Shown here: positions 8,501 to 16,107 of the stretch, in pieces
How the letters are laid out: each line of letters opens with the position of its first letter
Numbering within the stretch: the stretch's first letter is position 1
Assembly (NCBI GenBank): GCA_046316615.1
Contig: JBKDAN010000042.1
Span: 1-64,000 of the forward strand
Length of the DNA: 64,000 bases
Source: BJHL01 sp040378885
GTDB taxonomy: Bacteria > Planctomycetota > Phycisphaerae > Phycisphaerales > UBA1924
Direction of reading: 5' to 3'
Made by a program: the position numbers and the translations under genes
Notes under the pieces: generated by a model
Told to the model about the DNA's origin: nothing
The model's input: only the letters and a program-made list of their open reading frames with translations
Database searches by the model: none

Positions 8501-9800
8501 AACGTGATCCGGCGTCGTAAACCGACGTTTGGATACCGGGCGATGCGGCGTACTGCATCGCGAGTTGACGCGAAGTCGCGCCGCCGCCCGTCGCAGTGGC
8601 GATACGTCCGTCACTCTGATGCGAAAGGCGCCACCATGCGTACGGAGCAAGCGACGCATCGCTTGCGGTATCGAACGAAAGACCGGCGGCGAGCATGCGC
8701 CGGAAGCCCTCGGGACGCACCTCCATCGACACGTGTCCCGCGGCGTAGCGATAGCCGGTTATGCGCGAGATCCAAGCGTGATCACTACCTTCTGAGGTAC
8801 GCTCTCGCACCGTGACGGTCTTGAGCTCACCTGCGGCTCCGTGAGGTTCACTTGCGCCGTAGTATGCATAGGTCACGCTTGCAACAACGACTGTCGGAGC
8901 GTCTGCAATGGTCACGTCGATCTGTGTAAGTCGATCATTTGTGTACGAGTATGTGAATCGACGACCACCGCCATCGACTGCGTTCACGAGTCGCCCTGTT
9001 CCATCGAATCCTGCCGCAATCGCGTTGCTCGCGGACGATTCATGACCCGCGTAGGCCGTCGTGCCGTCAGGACCGACGATCTTCCACAGCTTCCCGCCGA
9101 CATTCTCGACTTCGGGCGCGAAGTAGACGAACTGGTGAGCATCGGGCAATGTCCACACGAACAACGCGATTCCTTGGCTAATCGTCTCCGTCATGACGCC
9201 AGCGGCACCATTGACGCCTCGGTATGTTGAGGCGCCTGAAGAGCGTGCCAACGTGACATGTCTGTCGGCGCCCAAGAAAACGACGATTGCATCAGACCCC
9301 GCGCGTGCGAGAGACGGTTGACCTGACGACATCCATCGTGCGCCGACAACGCCGTTCAGGTCTCCAACCGCATCGTTATTCGATTCCCATGCGGAAGTCT
9401 GGGCATTCCATCGAGAACTCGGCGCAAGTGACCGAGCGACAGGCCATGCGGGTCCACGGGTCGGCAACAACAGATCCAGTTCAAGCGGGGCATATATTCC
9501 CCGCGCCAAGTCAATTCCGTCAAGGTCTCGACCGCCCCACACAGGCTCGTAGACCGAACCTCGCCACGCCTGCGCGTGGGGAGCTTCGAGCAATACGCCG
9601 CCATCCAATGACGTTGCATTTCCGAGCAGTCTGGCATCTGCGCCTGCGCTCGTCTCGCTGACGTTGGGTTGCACACCGTTCAGCAAGAGGGGTGACTGCG
9701 TCAACACTGCTTGCTGCGCGGGTGCAAATTCGGTAGCGAAGGAGAGCGCGCAAATGGCCGCTCCGAGTCGCATCGCGACTCGTGTGTGCAGACTCAACAT
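2586..9800 (-). CDS. Secreted Rhs/YD-repeat polymorphic toxin with GHH-type nuclease tip
   Basis: The product is 2404 residues from the ATG at 9800, which gives a signal peptide (MLSLHTRVAMRLGAAICALS, cleavage after APAQ). The frame stays open 31 codons further upstream, without a signal. YD repeats run along the body (WDAFGRNVAST, YDLMGRLSGAY, YDSFGRLRSASYD). The Rhs core (RHRAYDPTIQRWLQPDP, NVYAYCSNEPF) ends at DPMGL, residues 2133-2137. An unusual insertion at about 2003-2066 carries two dockerin/EF-hand-like loops (DLDFNNDKHE and DFNRDGEVNEAD). The unique tip spans about 2138-2404. Its last 112 residues start GHHILSKKAFDG and include NYSPAHALSLS, SGRPNTLDEHVRIAKEAL and TPTCIPWNR, as in HNH/endonuclease VII-type GHH toxins, so DNA cleavage is likely. 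The protein probably forms a shell around the tip, as known for Rhs. Its downstream neighbour is the putative immunity gene. Export is by the Sec-type signal; no T6SS marker (PAAR) is seen. Confidence 0.88.
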   Translation of the reverse strand: MLSLHTRVAMRLGAAICALSFATEFAPAQQAVLTQSPLLLNGVQPNVSETSAGADARLLGNATSLDGGVLLEAPHAQAWRGSVYEPVWGGRDLDGIDLARGIYAPLELDLLLPTRGPAWPVARSLAPSSRWNAQTSAWESNNDAVGDLNGVVGARWMSSGQPSLARAGSDAIVVFLGADRHVTLARSSGASTYRGVNGAAGVMTETISQGIALFVWTLPDAHQFVYFAPEVENVGGKLWKIVGPDGTTAYAGHESSASNAIAAGFDGTGRLVNAVDGGGRRFTYSYTNDRLTQIDVTIADAPTVVVASVTYAYYGASEPHGAAGELKTVTVRERTSEGSDHAWISRITGYRYAAGHVSMEVRPEGFRRMLAAGLSFDTASDASLAPYAWWRLSHQSDGRIATATGGGATSRQLAMQYAASPGIQTSVYDAGSRWSTTVTISSSGTGGGSSLRSDEYVFDEFGQSLGVISREPGTARVWARLIVRDSFGRVSSVHEPSNVQDPVSGANRPDVGIVTRIERIATGELAGFPRSIVRTLGAAPLAQQRADLHLTYWQEEQTSGRITLGDAQLVRVLVSKLTRFKSFTTTPSSLTGQAELYAYTFHDGLPLGAVRLRTVDYTPPKVDMATENGLNPNVKTTVETFNSASGDDTLTRTASGRLHYTRFDSVSGRESTYIHDAKSDSPLVASIIAASGYSSSAAPQAALHRVTSSTYDSLGRELAVTSYRGLTAGTWYGALADGRAVVITNPHRSGLEFFGPATVAVLGADGAPEAWGQVSPSFQSTGALLGRIASSMTPPQQWIDANAQSPVQVLAAGVPVLTKVRGIHLVERSEDGARTLELRRYHNVSTAAITPSGFGSPGANYDRWTFAWDAFGRNVASTTPAGTTRRKSLDLFGRTIAQIVEANRDGLMQSHTVRSFEYDGGFSGGDGRLTAIVEHPEPGVSHVTRLGYDTWGDLRAVRRPEPPHWLVRSNNWGQVEAVAGVEQLSEWSPGASVSVPEPDAAVVPARRALITKKYDSRGRLFERATWRVDQVTGAIPNCVNCLASDLPAAIMGYVYGPEGSIRATSGEQNTINVYNRACELLTSVELPSLNLDQVRSATVDPYAFSITGASQRHVDPSTGYVDASSQVIAGCGNEQVGMLPKFLPTEGGGFMLGADNSGGNILGGHTRTYRDLLGRPISSIDFGMPRPNRTIPIEYTSFQRESLPTYRPVRRASAYADNTEPASDQYRQSLMVLDEFGDVAQTVNPAGDVTFIERDDAGRVIGVGESEFYQFGPEGKIEARSCKPDKWQDITYEEDRIEEIKESCFGDNCVDAPPGQKIDILYPDNPPLWSPKPPNPFDGQPWTPGAIDNETPIGMLLDFEEEPDDGRVRLPDPEPIFGYPPEKYTQRVNALGQRTGWTNQANTLHVTQRDGVGRPISEFVVHGSQTSVREESRLRETPMVWHHVYDGMGRRAATSYMVPNATGDDWVNLDEWTGEYNSAGLLTSTSHTHRNFGGNKIVNAQHSWSWRLPNAGTHNYRLEASQSSGGLVRQFNYGSAQSRSFNAGRPISMTIADGDDPGFLLPKFRVNTCGTGGVSGIGTNRIELFNGSGGPPNLHVTQRLFDVGMMFDEDMLPSDAGGLNPFNEPDSDWTDVCVGMSCDPDAPMEEIEKTWNDRDGDGSPLRYQDFREYIPQDDGYPGDLSTDTSPVCAEGANRGIRPTTITEAPNLGNAPPPLMAGAYFRHYERWRTNERDNITAYRRGPQKPANCSTPFDATCALGAGDSVQLRVHDDLNRIYTQSTQTRLPGGVINQSVHKLRYDVAGNTIDTGGPYLYEYDLMGRLSGAYRRAPGDPETGDIRGDLFARFTYDSFGRLRSASYDIESPDGDLENENVDWYAYDEQWRLIAVYRQDFKYQAFKLRERIVYADAGVGAREGGGPGMKLDCPAYAEIDEDFDGEFDRRLVYVQNRGGHVVAVYDDHLTRLDSPTDTTPSRWPARIAYTAFGEPINIGVAGLGIYAEHGNVYSRLDLDFNNDKHETPDDLAALTQVIGGAICDTPTQRCDNPDFNRDGEVNEADITAFASAMAGTYRVFATDITDYRFLYRGYWYDKHLGIYHVRHRAYDPTIQRWLQPDPAMFIDGMNVYAYCSNEPFAMYDPMGLSLWSDIAATWNGMWHGAGNELGGKGASLPAMGSGQNIPSQAAAGVAERTAIAYEMAREQRGWDEAARASAASHQRFLTEGMQATAESGYGIVTNNLTGPGITGGGAAKIAGGITELGESVGSAMAGLIALVKGGDDLPGRLKGLEAVVGAYEDVKGHHILSKKAFDGDQNYSPAHALSLSEEVMKRLGIKHIERLTPIQRELYDELARSGRPNTLDEHVRIAKEALIRAGATADEAAYIVNKAEQQAKERNFTPTCIPWNRGRTSSE
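3391..3965. repeat. Direct repeat copy B of the Rhs core, inside the full-length rhs gene
   Basis: Counterpart of 442-1016, gap-free. It covers the end of the YD shell, the EF-hand insertion and the Rhs-associated core up to DPMGL. Confidence 0.9.
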
Positions 9801-9853
9801 GTAGAGATCCCCGTGTTTGAATGCTTCGTTCTGTCTACCAGACGATGGGGATG

Positions 9854-9882
9854 AGCATACAAAAATCACCCATCGCGTACAA
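9854..9882 (-). promoter_or_regulatory. Probable sigma-70-type promoter of the rhs gene
   Basis: On the minus strand TTGTAC (9882-9877) is separated by exactly 17 bp from TATGCT (9859-9854). The -10 box is about 55 bp upstream of the ATG at 9800. Both hexamers are good matches to the consensus; activity is inferred. Confidence 0.5.
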
Positions 9883-9893
9883 GGGGGGAACAC

Positions 9894-10584
9894 ACATTTT
9901 TCTCGTGTTCGCTTCTAAGTCGATGGAAGACCATCACTAAAGAGCCAAAGTCGATCGATTGCGGTCTCAGTCGCGTCCACCGACTTGTGGGAGAGAGCCG
10001 ATCCACACCACAAGTTTGTGCAGACGATCAATCGAGACGAACACGCGTGCGCTGAGTCACCGCAGATTGCTCCTTGGACGCGTGACTTCCGTGTATGAGT
10101 CTTGTTCAAGGCGGACTGGTGCGGACTCGACTGGCGGGACGTATCGGTATCGCGATGTGAACTTCGCGGATGCATCACGCTCTCCTATTGCGAGCGGAGA
10201 GTGTTCTCGACGAGCGGCGGATCCGCCGGATCAGTGGAAAGAAGTGTCGCTGATGCATGCCGCATCGGACGAGTGTGACCTTCGCGGCAGCTCAGCGACA
10301 CCTCTGAACGACCAAGGCGTTCGCGTAGGTGGGCTTGGCGGATACTTGGGATTTGGTGGTTTACCCGGTGAGAGGCGATGGATGTTGTCCGGTGGTTCGC
10401 GCGGATGTTGCGCGATTCAGATGGTGGGAGCCGCGGTGTGTGGGTTGATCGCCAGATCTGCGCGATAACCGCGTGGCGTGACTTCACTCGTGATGTTTCT
10501 TGGACGATGCACCGATGTGTCGCGCTGTGGACGGCGCGGTCATGCAGAGTCAGATGAGTGAGTGGTTGTCAGTGAGTTGTTGTC
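9894..10584. other. Intergenic region without a convincing gene
   Basis: About 690 bp between the divergent rhs and motA-like genes. Short open frames exist on both strands (for example 9959-10468 plus and 10185-10487 minus), but their translations are Arg/Ser/His-rich shadows without motifs or good ribosome sites. It must hold the motA promoter; I could not place it with confidence. Confidence 0.5.
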
Positions 10585-11367
10585 ATGGATAAAGCAAGTC
10601 TCATCGGCATCATCATCGGGGCAGTGTGTCTGGGCATCGCGTGTCACCACACCGCTCACGGCAACTGGATGATGTTCTATTCGATCGAAGGCGTGCTGCT
10701 GGTCATCGGTGGCTCGATTTCGGTTGTGTTCATGTCCATGCCGCTGGAGAAGGTCATGTGCCTTCCCGGCTATCTCAAGAAGTTCATGTTTGCGGGCGGC
10801 TTGCAGGCAAGCGAAGTGATCGGCATCATGAACACGCTGGCGGAAAAGGCCCGTCGTGACGGCATTCTCGCGCTCGAAAGTGAAACGGCGAACATCAAGG
10901 ATCCATTCCTCGCGGCAGGCATGAAGATGGCCATTGACGGTGTTGATCCGGGGGCCATCGAAGGCGTGCTGCGCATGGAAGTGCTGGCGATGCAGGAGCG
11001 TCACAAAGCCGGGAAGAAGATCTTTGACCTTGTGAAGGTGTACGGGCCGGGCTGGGGACTGGTGGGAACGCTGATCGGACAGCTTGGTATGTTCGGCAAG
11101 CTCGCAAACGCCGACATCGGAGAGCTGGGCGCCGCGCTGCAGTTGGCGGTGGGTGCAACCTTGTACGGCGCGTTCCTTGCAAACGCGGTCTTCGGTCCGA
11201 TGGGTGAAAAGATGGCGCTGAAGAGCTCGGATGAGATTCTCAGCCGCGAAATGATGATTCAGGGCATTCTCTCCATTCAAGCCGGCGACAACCCTCGCAT
11301 CACTCTGGACAAGATGCTGGCGTTCATTCCGTCGCCCGCTCGTGCCAAGTTCCGCCAGGCCACGTAA
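10585..11367 (+). CDS. motA: MotA-like stator/proton channel protein
   Basis: A 260-residue integral membrane protein. Two helices are near the N-terminus (LIGIIIGAVCLGIA and EGVLLVIGGSISVVFMS) and two lie at about 150-205 (YGPGWGLVGTLIGQLGMF and QLAVGATLYGAFLANAVFGP), the standard four-helix MotA plan. The cytoplasmic loop has DPFLAAGMKMAIDGVDP and the end has IQAGDNPRITLDKMLAF, matching the family. Such proteins form a 5:2 complex with MotB and convert ion flow into torque in flagellar motors. The downstream MotB-like gene is 19 bp away, so the two form one operon. No other flagellar gene is visible here. It could instead be an ExbB/TolQ-like relative, but the C-terminal half is MotA-like. 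Confidence 0.9.
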   Translation: MDKASLIGIIIGAVCLGIACHHTAHGNWMMFYSIEGVLLVIGGSISVVFMSMPLEKVMCLPGYLKKFMFAGGLQASEVIGIMNTLAEKARRDGILALESETANIKDPFLAAGMKMAIDGVDPGAIEGVLRMEVLAMQERHKAGKKIFDLVKVYGPGWGLVGTLIGQLGMFGKLANADIGELGAALQLAVGATLYGAFLANAVFGPMGEKMALKSSDEILSREMMIQGILSIQAGDNPRITLDKMLAFIPSPARAKFRQAT

Positions 11368-11386
11368 TGCAGAGAGGTAATTCGTC

Positions 11387-12232
11387 ATGGCTGAAGAGCA
11401 CAAAGAAGCACATGGTGGTGGCGGCGGCGAGCATGGCGGCGGTGACGCGCACGGCAAGGGCAGCCATGGCGGCGGCGGCCACGGCCCTGGCGGACACGGC
11501 GGCGGCGGCCACGGTGAAGAAGGCGCGCCCGAGTGGCTCATCTCCTTCGCCGACAACGTCGCTCTGCTGATGGGCTTCTTCGTGATTCTGCTCGCCATGA
11601 ACATGGCCCCCAAGGGCGGCGGCTCGACGGAAGGTGAAGGCGCAGGCGCGCCGGCGGTGCAGTCGGATGAGATGCTCGATTTCATCATCAGCATCCGTGA
11701 AGGCTTCAACAACCCCGTGAACCCCAACAGCGGCAAGCCGGAAGAGGCCGCGCTCGCGAAGCGACTGCGTGAAAAGCAGGGCGGTTTGAGCAAGAGTGAA
11801 GGGCCCACGGGCAATCACCCCACGCAGCAGGCTCCGCGTCCGAGTGACTATGACCGCGTGACGGCGTTGATTTCGTTTGATCAAAAGTCCGCGCTGGTCA
11901 GTCCGTCGGCACGGCAGACGATCGCGGAAGTTTCGCAGAAGCAGAAGGACCAGCGCTTCATCATCGAAGTGCGCGGACACGCGGCTCCGTTTGAGACGAT
12001 GCGTGATCCGGGCAGGGCGTATCAACTGAGCTACGAGCGTGCGATGGCTGTCGCGAAGGCTCTGGTGGAAACCGGCATGACCTGGCCCAGCATTCGCGTG
12101 GTCGCGTGCGGCGATGCGGATCGCGTGGTGGGCCGCACGTTTGACAAAGAGCAGGATCGCAACAACCAGCGCGTGGAGATCGTCGTCACCAACTATCCGT
12201 TGCCCGAGGATCCGTACAGCCAGGCTGAGTGA
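11387..12232 (+). CDS. motB: MotB/OmpA-family stator protein with His/Gly-rich N-terminus
   Basis: A 281-residue protein. Residues 1-46 are extremely Gly/His rich, with eight His spaced through Gly runs. Then comes one membrane helix (WLISFADNVALLMGFFVILL) carrying the family's conserved ion-binding Asp (D56, in SFAD). A periplasmic linker leads to an OmpA-like peptidoglycan-binding domain in the last ~120 residues (FIIEVRGHAAPFE, YERAMAVAKALVETG, NNQRVEIVV). It pairs with the MotA-like protein just upstream to anchor the stator to the cell wall. The His/Gly tract replaces the usual short basic cytoplasmic tail and could bind metal ions, which is inference. It ends just before a convergent minus-strand gene. 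Confidence 0.88.
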   Translation: MAEEHKEAHGGGGGEHGGGDAHGKGSHGGGGHGPGGHGGGGHGEEGAPEWLISFADNVALLMGFFVILLAMNMAPKGGGSTEGEGAGAPAVQSDEMLDFIISIREGFNNPVNPNSGKPEEAALAKRLREKQGGLSKSEGPTGNHPTQQAPRPSDYDRVTALISFDQKSALVSPSARQTIAEVSQKQKDQRFIIEVRGHAAPFETMRDPGRAYQLSYERAMAVAKALVETGMTWPSIRVVACGDADRVVGRTFDKEQDRNNQRVEIVVTNYPLPEDPYSQAE

Positions 12233-12247
12233 GTGGCGGGCTGACGA

Positions 12248-12553
12248 TTAACGATGAAACTTGGCGCGGAGCAGATCAGCGACTTGGGGCGTGGGAGCTT
12301 CCCACAGACCCGTATCGACTGAAATGGTAAATCGCGCGCCCAGATGCGGCGACTCGAGTGTTGCAGAACCGTGCTCGGTCACTTCGCGCTCGATCATGCC
12401 GGGCAGGTCTGTCACGCGGGCGTGAACGGGCGTGAGGACGCCCACCTGCGAGAGCAGCAACTCGCGCTGCGCCAGTTCAGCCAGGGCGCCAGCCAGACGC
12501 ACGGCACGGTCGCGCACGCTATCGCCCGGCACCTCACCCCAGTGCATGCTCAT
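12248..12553 (-). CDS. Small hypothetical protein, translationally coupled
   Basis: A 101-residue frame starting MSMHWGEVPGDSVRDRAV and ending LLRAKFHR. Its ATG overlaps the stop of the upstream membrane-protein gene in an ATGA arrangement, so the two are surely one operon with coupled translation. The N-terminal 35 residues form a likely helix (RLAGALAELAQRELLLSQ). The rest is a compact beta-rich part (HARVTDLPGMIEREVTEHG). No family is recognised; it has no signal peptide or membrane segment. The larger frame upstream of this ATG is a shadow of the membrane-protein gene and was discarded. Confidence 0.6.
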   Translation of the reverse strand: MSMHWGEVPGDSVRDRAVRLAGALAELAQRELLLSQVGVLTPVHARVTDLPGMIEREVTEHGSATLESPHLGARFTISVDTGLWEAPTPQVADLLRAKFHR

Positions 12554-13737
12554 GACTCGTCCTCGCTGGCTGCGTCGGCGTCGGTGGTTGCGGGCAGCAG
12601 CAGGCGAGCACTTTGCGTGGGGTCCCACACATCGCGCGGGTGCTGGCCATCCACCGCCTGACGCATGCTGAGATACAGCACGCTGCCGGCGCAGAAAACA
12701 AAGCTGATGAGCACGCTGGGCGCGATCATCGCGGCGACCTTGGACCAGAAGCCCACGAGCAAGCCGGTGGTGCGGAGGCTTTGCGCCGGTTCCGCGAGGG
12801 CGGGTTCGCGGCCTGATATGGCCTGCGAGTGGAGCACGTCGCGTGCAGTGTCGCTGACCCAGAGCGTGGTGAGATAGCCGCTGGTGTTGAGCGCAAGCTG
12901 CGTGAGCACGGCGAACAACGCGAACAGCAGCAGACCGACAACGCCCATTGCGAGCATGGCGCAGAGCAAACGCAGAGGCTGCGCGAGCACGTACGCGAAA
13001 GCGCGCTGGCACGCTTCGAGGGCTTCGCCCCCTTCGCTCATGACACCTGAAACCAGCATGGGCAGGCTGACGATGACGAGCACGATCAGGCCCGTGCCGA
13101 CGAATGCGATGAGCAGCGGGATGATGTAGAGTGCGCCCGCTGCGTACTGCGCGAAGCGCACATCAAGCAGCCAGCCGAAAAGGGGCACAAGTGCGAGCAG
13201 CACGCCAGCCAAGAGCAGCGGACCGAAGGTGACCATGGCGAGGCTGTGCCAGCGCGAGAGGGCCTGGCCCATGCTGCGCGACCAGGATTGACGCACGCCA
13301 CTGGCGAACTCGACGCTTGCGCCGCGGGCGATGCAGCCGCCCAGCCAGCCCCAAAGAATGCACACGGGCAGCAGCATCGCAAGGCTGGCAAGCGGATGTG
13401 CGCGGACGAGGGCGATTGGTGTCGCGACCAGTGTGCGTGCGGCGGCGGGATAACGGTGGTCCTGCAACTGCTGCTGCATGAGATCGGCGCGGGCGGCGAC
13501 AAGATCGCTGGGCGACTCACGCGGTACGGCAGACTCGACGGTCGATTGCGCCACGGACAGCAAGTCGGGCACGCGGATGATCGCGCCGAGCATGATGAGC
13601 AGGAAGAAGGCAGTGAGAACGCGCGAGGGCGCGATGGCCAGGCGACCCGCGACGAGCAGTCGCGACCACCATGTCCATGGCGAAGCCACGGGTAGCAAAG
13701 CAGGCGAAGAAACCAGCGCTGAAGGCGTTTGTGCCAT
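12550..13737 (-). CDS. Polytopic membrane protein of unknown function
   Basis: A 395-residue protein with about six to seven hydrophobic helices, including ILTAFF-like residues 40-52, LASLAMLLPVCILWGWLGG, FGPLLLAGVLLALVPLFGW, ALYIIPLLIAFVGTGLIVL, LCAMLAMGVVGLLLFALF and IAPSVLISFVFCAGSVLYL. A soluble loop of ~60 residues follows the first helix. The N-terminus is a short hydrophilic tail and the C-terminus an acidic tail (TTDADAASEDES). I recognise no transporter signature; it resembles generic planctomycete membrane proteins with repeated GxxxG helices. It is coupled by ATGA overlap to the small gene downstream and lies 37 bp after the secreted protein gene, so the three probably form one minus-strand operon. 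Confidence 0.75.
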   Translation of the reverse strand: MAQTPSALVSSPALLPVASPWTWWSRLLVAGRLAIAPSRVLTAFFLLIMLGAIIRVPDLLSVAQSTVESAVPRESPSDLVAARADLMQQQLQDHRYPAAARTLVATPIALVRAHPLASLAMLLPVCILWGWLGGCIARGASVEFASGVRQSWSRSMGQALSRWHSLAMVTFGPLLLAGVLLALVPLFGWLLDVRFAQYAAGALYIIPLLIAFVGTGLIVLVIVSLPMLVSGVMSEGGEALEACQRAFAYVLAQPLRLLCAMLAMGVVGLLLFALFAVLTQLALNTSGYLTTLWVSDTARDVLHSQAISGREPALAEPAQSLRTTGLLVGFWSKVAAMIAPSVLISFVFCAGSVLYLSMRQAVDGQHPRDVWDPTQSARLLLPATTDADAASEDES

Positions 13738-13774
13738 CAGCGCAGTTTAGAAGGGTCGGCGGCGCATCGCGCAC

Positions 13775-15799
13775 TCATGGCATGCGATCGAGCACAACGG
13801 CACGCATCAGCAGCTTTTGGCCCGTGCCCGGCTGACCTGCGCGCTCGTAGGTTGCGGTGGTGCGATGAATGTCTCGCCGGCGAGCGCGGGCGGGGAGCCA
13901 GGTGTCGGCGTCCTCGATAACGAGGTGGTGGAAGTAGGTTGTGACAACGCGGGCATCGACGATGACCGGGGTGAGGGTGAAGAGGTCTTTCTCGCGAATC
14001 TGTGCGCGGAGCGTGTCAACCTGTCTCAGCACACGAGGTGTCGTGCCTTCGAGCGTGAGGGTCTTGAGATTGCGCACGCCCTCCGGATCTTCTGCGCCAG
14101 TTGCAAGCACGGTGGTTTGGCCCATGCGCATCGGGTCGAAGGGACGATCGATCTGGACTTGCTTGAAGCCATCTGCGATGGCAGTGAGGATGTAGCGGTA
14201 ATCGAGCTCGGTGGCGAACTCAAGGTCATTGGTCTCGAGAACGACCATGCCCACTGCGGTGATGGAGAAAGGAATCGGTTTGCCGACGAAGGTGGCGAGC
14301 GCGGGCTGCGGCGCGATGACGCGCTCGGGTTCGCCCACGGCGAGCTTTTCGAGCCAGATGCCGCTGGCTTTGTCAATGGTGAGCGTGCCGCGCCAGCCGA
14401 GCTGCGGGTCTTCCTTCTCGATCGTGGCAGTGATCTCGGCATCGACGCGGTAGGCGGTGATCTCGTCGATAGTCGCCAACTGGCTTTCCTGCTGGGTCAT
14501 TTCTTCGACAAGCATCTTCGCGCGGAGCGGGGTGCCGACGGCGATCGGCAGTGAGACGTTGAGCGGCTCACCCTCGCCAGCCTGAGCACGCGCTTCGGCG
14601 CCGCCGGGCTGAAGAGCAAGGTCGAGATCGGCGATTTGTCGCTCCATGAAGCCGACGGCCTGATCGAAGTTTGTAGGTGAGTCGATGGCGAGCGGGTCAG
14701 TCTCGTATTCGGGCAGCACATCGTCCTGATCGGGGAAGACTGGCAGCGGCTCGGCAAGTTCACGAATGGTCCACTGCACCGTCTCGTGCATCGACGCGTT
14801 GATGAGGTCGGCGTCGGGTTTGTCTTTGGGGCGCCAGGTTGATGCGCCGTTCATGTCGATGGTCATCGCGGCTTCCTTGGGAAGGGGCGATGCATCGTCG
14901 GTGAGCTGCCACTGACTTTCGCCGGAACCACTGATGCTGAGCGACTTGGTGGCGACCTGCGCGTTGGCAAAGGTCAGGCTAACAGGATCGGCCTCGAAAC
15001 CTTCCTGCGAGCTGGTCCACATCTGTTGGAACGTCGCGGTCTTGGGCATGTCCGCGAGTTGTGCGAGCACTTTGGCTTCGACAGTGCGCGTGACTGGCAC
15101 GAGCACGCCATCGACAGCTTGAGTTTCATCCCATTTCCAACTGGTTTCATTGCCGATTGCTTCGGCGGGCATGGGCGGCAGGAGGGCGCGCAGCGCACGC
15201 TCAAGCTCGAGGCAGAGTGTGACTGCATCGCTGTCGGGATCTTCGCCCCATTCGAAGGTGAGCGAGTCAATCCAGCCTTCGCGATCCATGACGAGAATTC
15301 CGCGCACGCCCATGGTGCTGGGCACGATGCGGGCGAATGACGATTCGCCCTCGAGTGGCGGAGCGACGGAGGGCTGAGGGCGCGGCAGATCGCCCACGGC
15401 TTTCCTGTTGCCATCGAATGACGTGGCGTTGTCAACGGCTGCTTGCTCGAGTGTCAGGTAGTACGTGCGCTTGTCGCCATCGACCAATTCGGGGCGCGTT
15501 TCGAGGAGCAGCGCAACGTGCGATACGCGGCGGTAGGCGAACTTGCCGACGTCGTCGCCCGCTTCGTCCAACTGGCCCGTGTCGGTCGAGCGGGTGGCAT
15601 CAATGGTGAGCAGGTAGCGCCATGGGCCCTTCTCGCCGCGTGGCATGTCGAGCACCATCTTGAGATCAGAGCCCGCGTCGAGCGTGACGATGCCTTCGGC
15701 TTGACGACCGAGATTGCGATCGATCGCATCACCCTGCGCGAGTGCATTGATGGCGGAACATGCGACGAGCGCCCACACGGAGACAAGAGACTTGAGCAT
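13775..15799 (-). CDS. Large exported protein of unknown function
   Basis: The product is 674 residues from the ATG at 15799 (MLKSLVSVWALVACSAINAL, then AQGDAID). This is a clear signal peptide. A TTG two codons upstream is a less likely start. The mature part is acidic and contains no membrane helix. It is beta-rich with recurring YRYLLTI- and VTRTVEAKVLAQLAD-like strands, and ends with KLLMRAVVLDRMP. No catalytic motif is recognised. Planctomycete genomes carry many such long periplasmic proteins, and I cannot assign this one. It is the first gene of a probable three-gene minus-strand cluster with the membrane protein and the 101-residue protein. Confidence 0.7.
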   Translation of the reverse strand: MLKSLVSVWALVACSAINALAQGDAIDRNLGRQAEGIVTLDAGSDLKMVLDMPRGEKGPWRYLLTIDATRSTDTGQLDEAGDDVGKFAYRRVSHVALLLETRPELVDGDKRTYYLTLEQAAVDNATSFDGNRKAVGDLPRPQPSVAPPLEGESSFARIVPSTMGVRGILVMDREGWIDSLTFEWGEDPDSDAVTLCLELERALRALLPPMPAEAIGNETSWKWDETQAVDGVLVPVTRTVEAKVLAQLADMPKTATFQQMWTSSQEGFEADPVSLTFANAQVATKSLSISGSGESQWQLTDDASPLPKEAAMTIDMNGASTWRPKDKPDADLINASMHETVQWTIRELAEPLPVFPDQDDVLPEYETDPLAIDSPTNFDQAVGFMERQIADLDLALQPGGAEARAQAGEGEPLNVSLPIAVGTPLRAKMLVEEMTQQESQLATIDEITAYRVDAEITATIEKEDPQLGWRGTLTIDKASGIWLEKLAVGEPERVIAPQPALATFVGKPIPFSITAVGMVVLETNDLEFATELDYRYILTAIADGFKQVQIDRPFDPMRMGQTTVLATGAEDPEGVRNLKTLTLEGTTPRVLRQVDTLRAQIREKDLFTLTPVIVDARVVTTYFHHLVIEDADTWLPARARRRDIHRTTATYERAGQPGTGQKLLMRAVVLDRMP

Positions 15800-15828
15800 G
15801 GGCAATCGTACACAAAGTCAAAAATCAC

Positions 15829-15854
15829 ATCCGGACACCTTTCGGTGTCCGGAT
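15829..15854 (-). terminator. Perfect hairpin with GAAA loop, probable terminator
   Basis: An 11-bp perfect stem (ATCCGGACACC) closed by TTTC on the plus strand, read as a GAAA tetraloop on the minus strand. There it is followed by GTGATTTTT. It would end minus-strand transcripts from the small coiled-coil gene before the exported-protein gene at 15799. The remaining ~250 bp up to 16107 show no gene. Confidence 0.55.
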
Positions 15855-16107
15855 ATGCGGGGAAAGTGGGGGTTTGGTTTCCCTCACGGGAAGGATCGGA
15901 CCACTCGACAATTCGTACTCTCAGTTCGCTGCTTGCACGGAGCGGCGGGGCGGGAAAGTCCCGTTCACTCGGGCGACCTGCGTGTGACTGGTTGAGCGAG
16001 CCAGGAGCAAAGCTCGCAAGACCTGTCAGTTGCCGGTCGTCACGTGTTCACAACGTGGTTGGTGGTGAGGTTGGCGAATTGTCGAGCGGTGGTTGGACGG
16101 GTGGTGT

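Noticed and set aside
9959..10468. Plus-strand 169-residue frame in the rhs-motA gap
   Set aside because: No ribosome site, no motif and atypical composition; treated as non-coding.
10540..11814. Minus-strand 424-residue frame opposite motA/motB
   Set aside because: Antisense of two clear membrane-protein genes; starts as Pro-rich nonsense.
15900..16060. Possible small structured RNA between the coiled-coil and exported-protein genes
   Set aside because: Short complementary words occur but no convincing fold or conserved motif could be read by eye; only the hairpin at 15829-15854 is kept.
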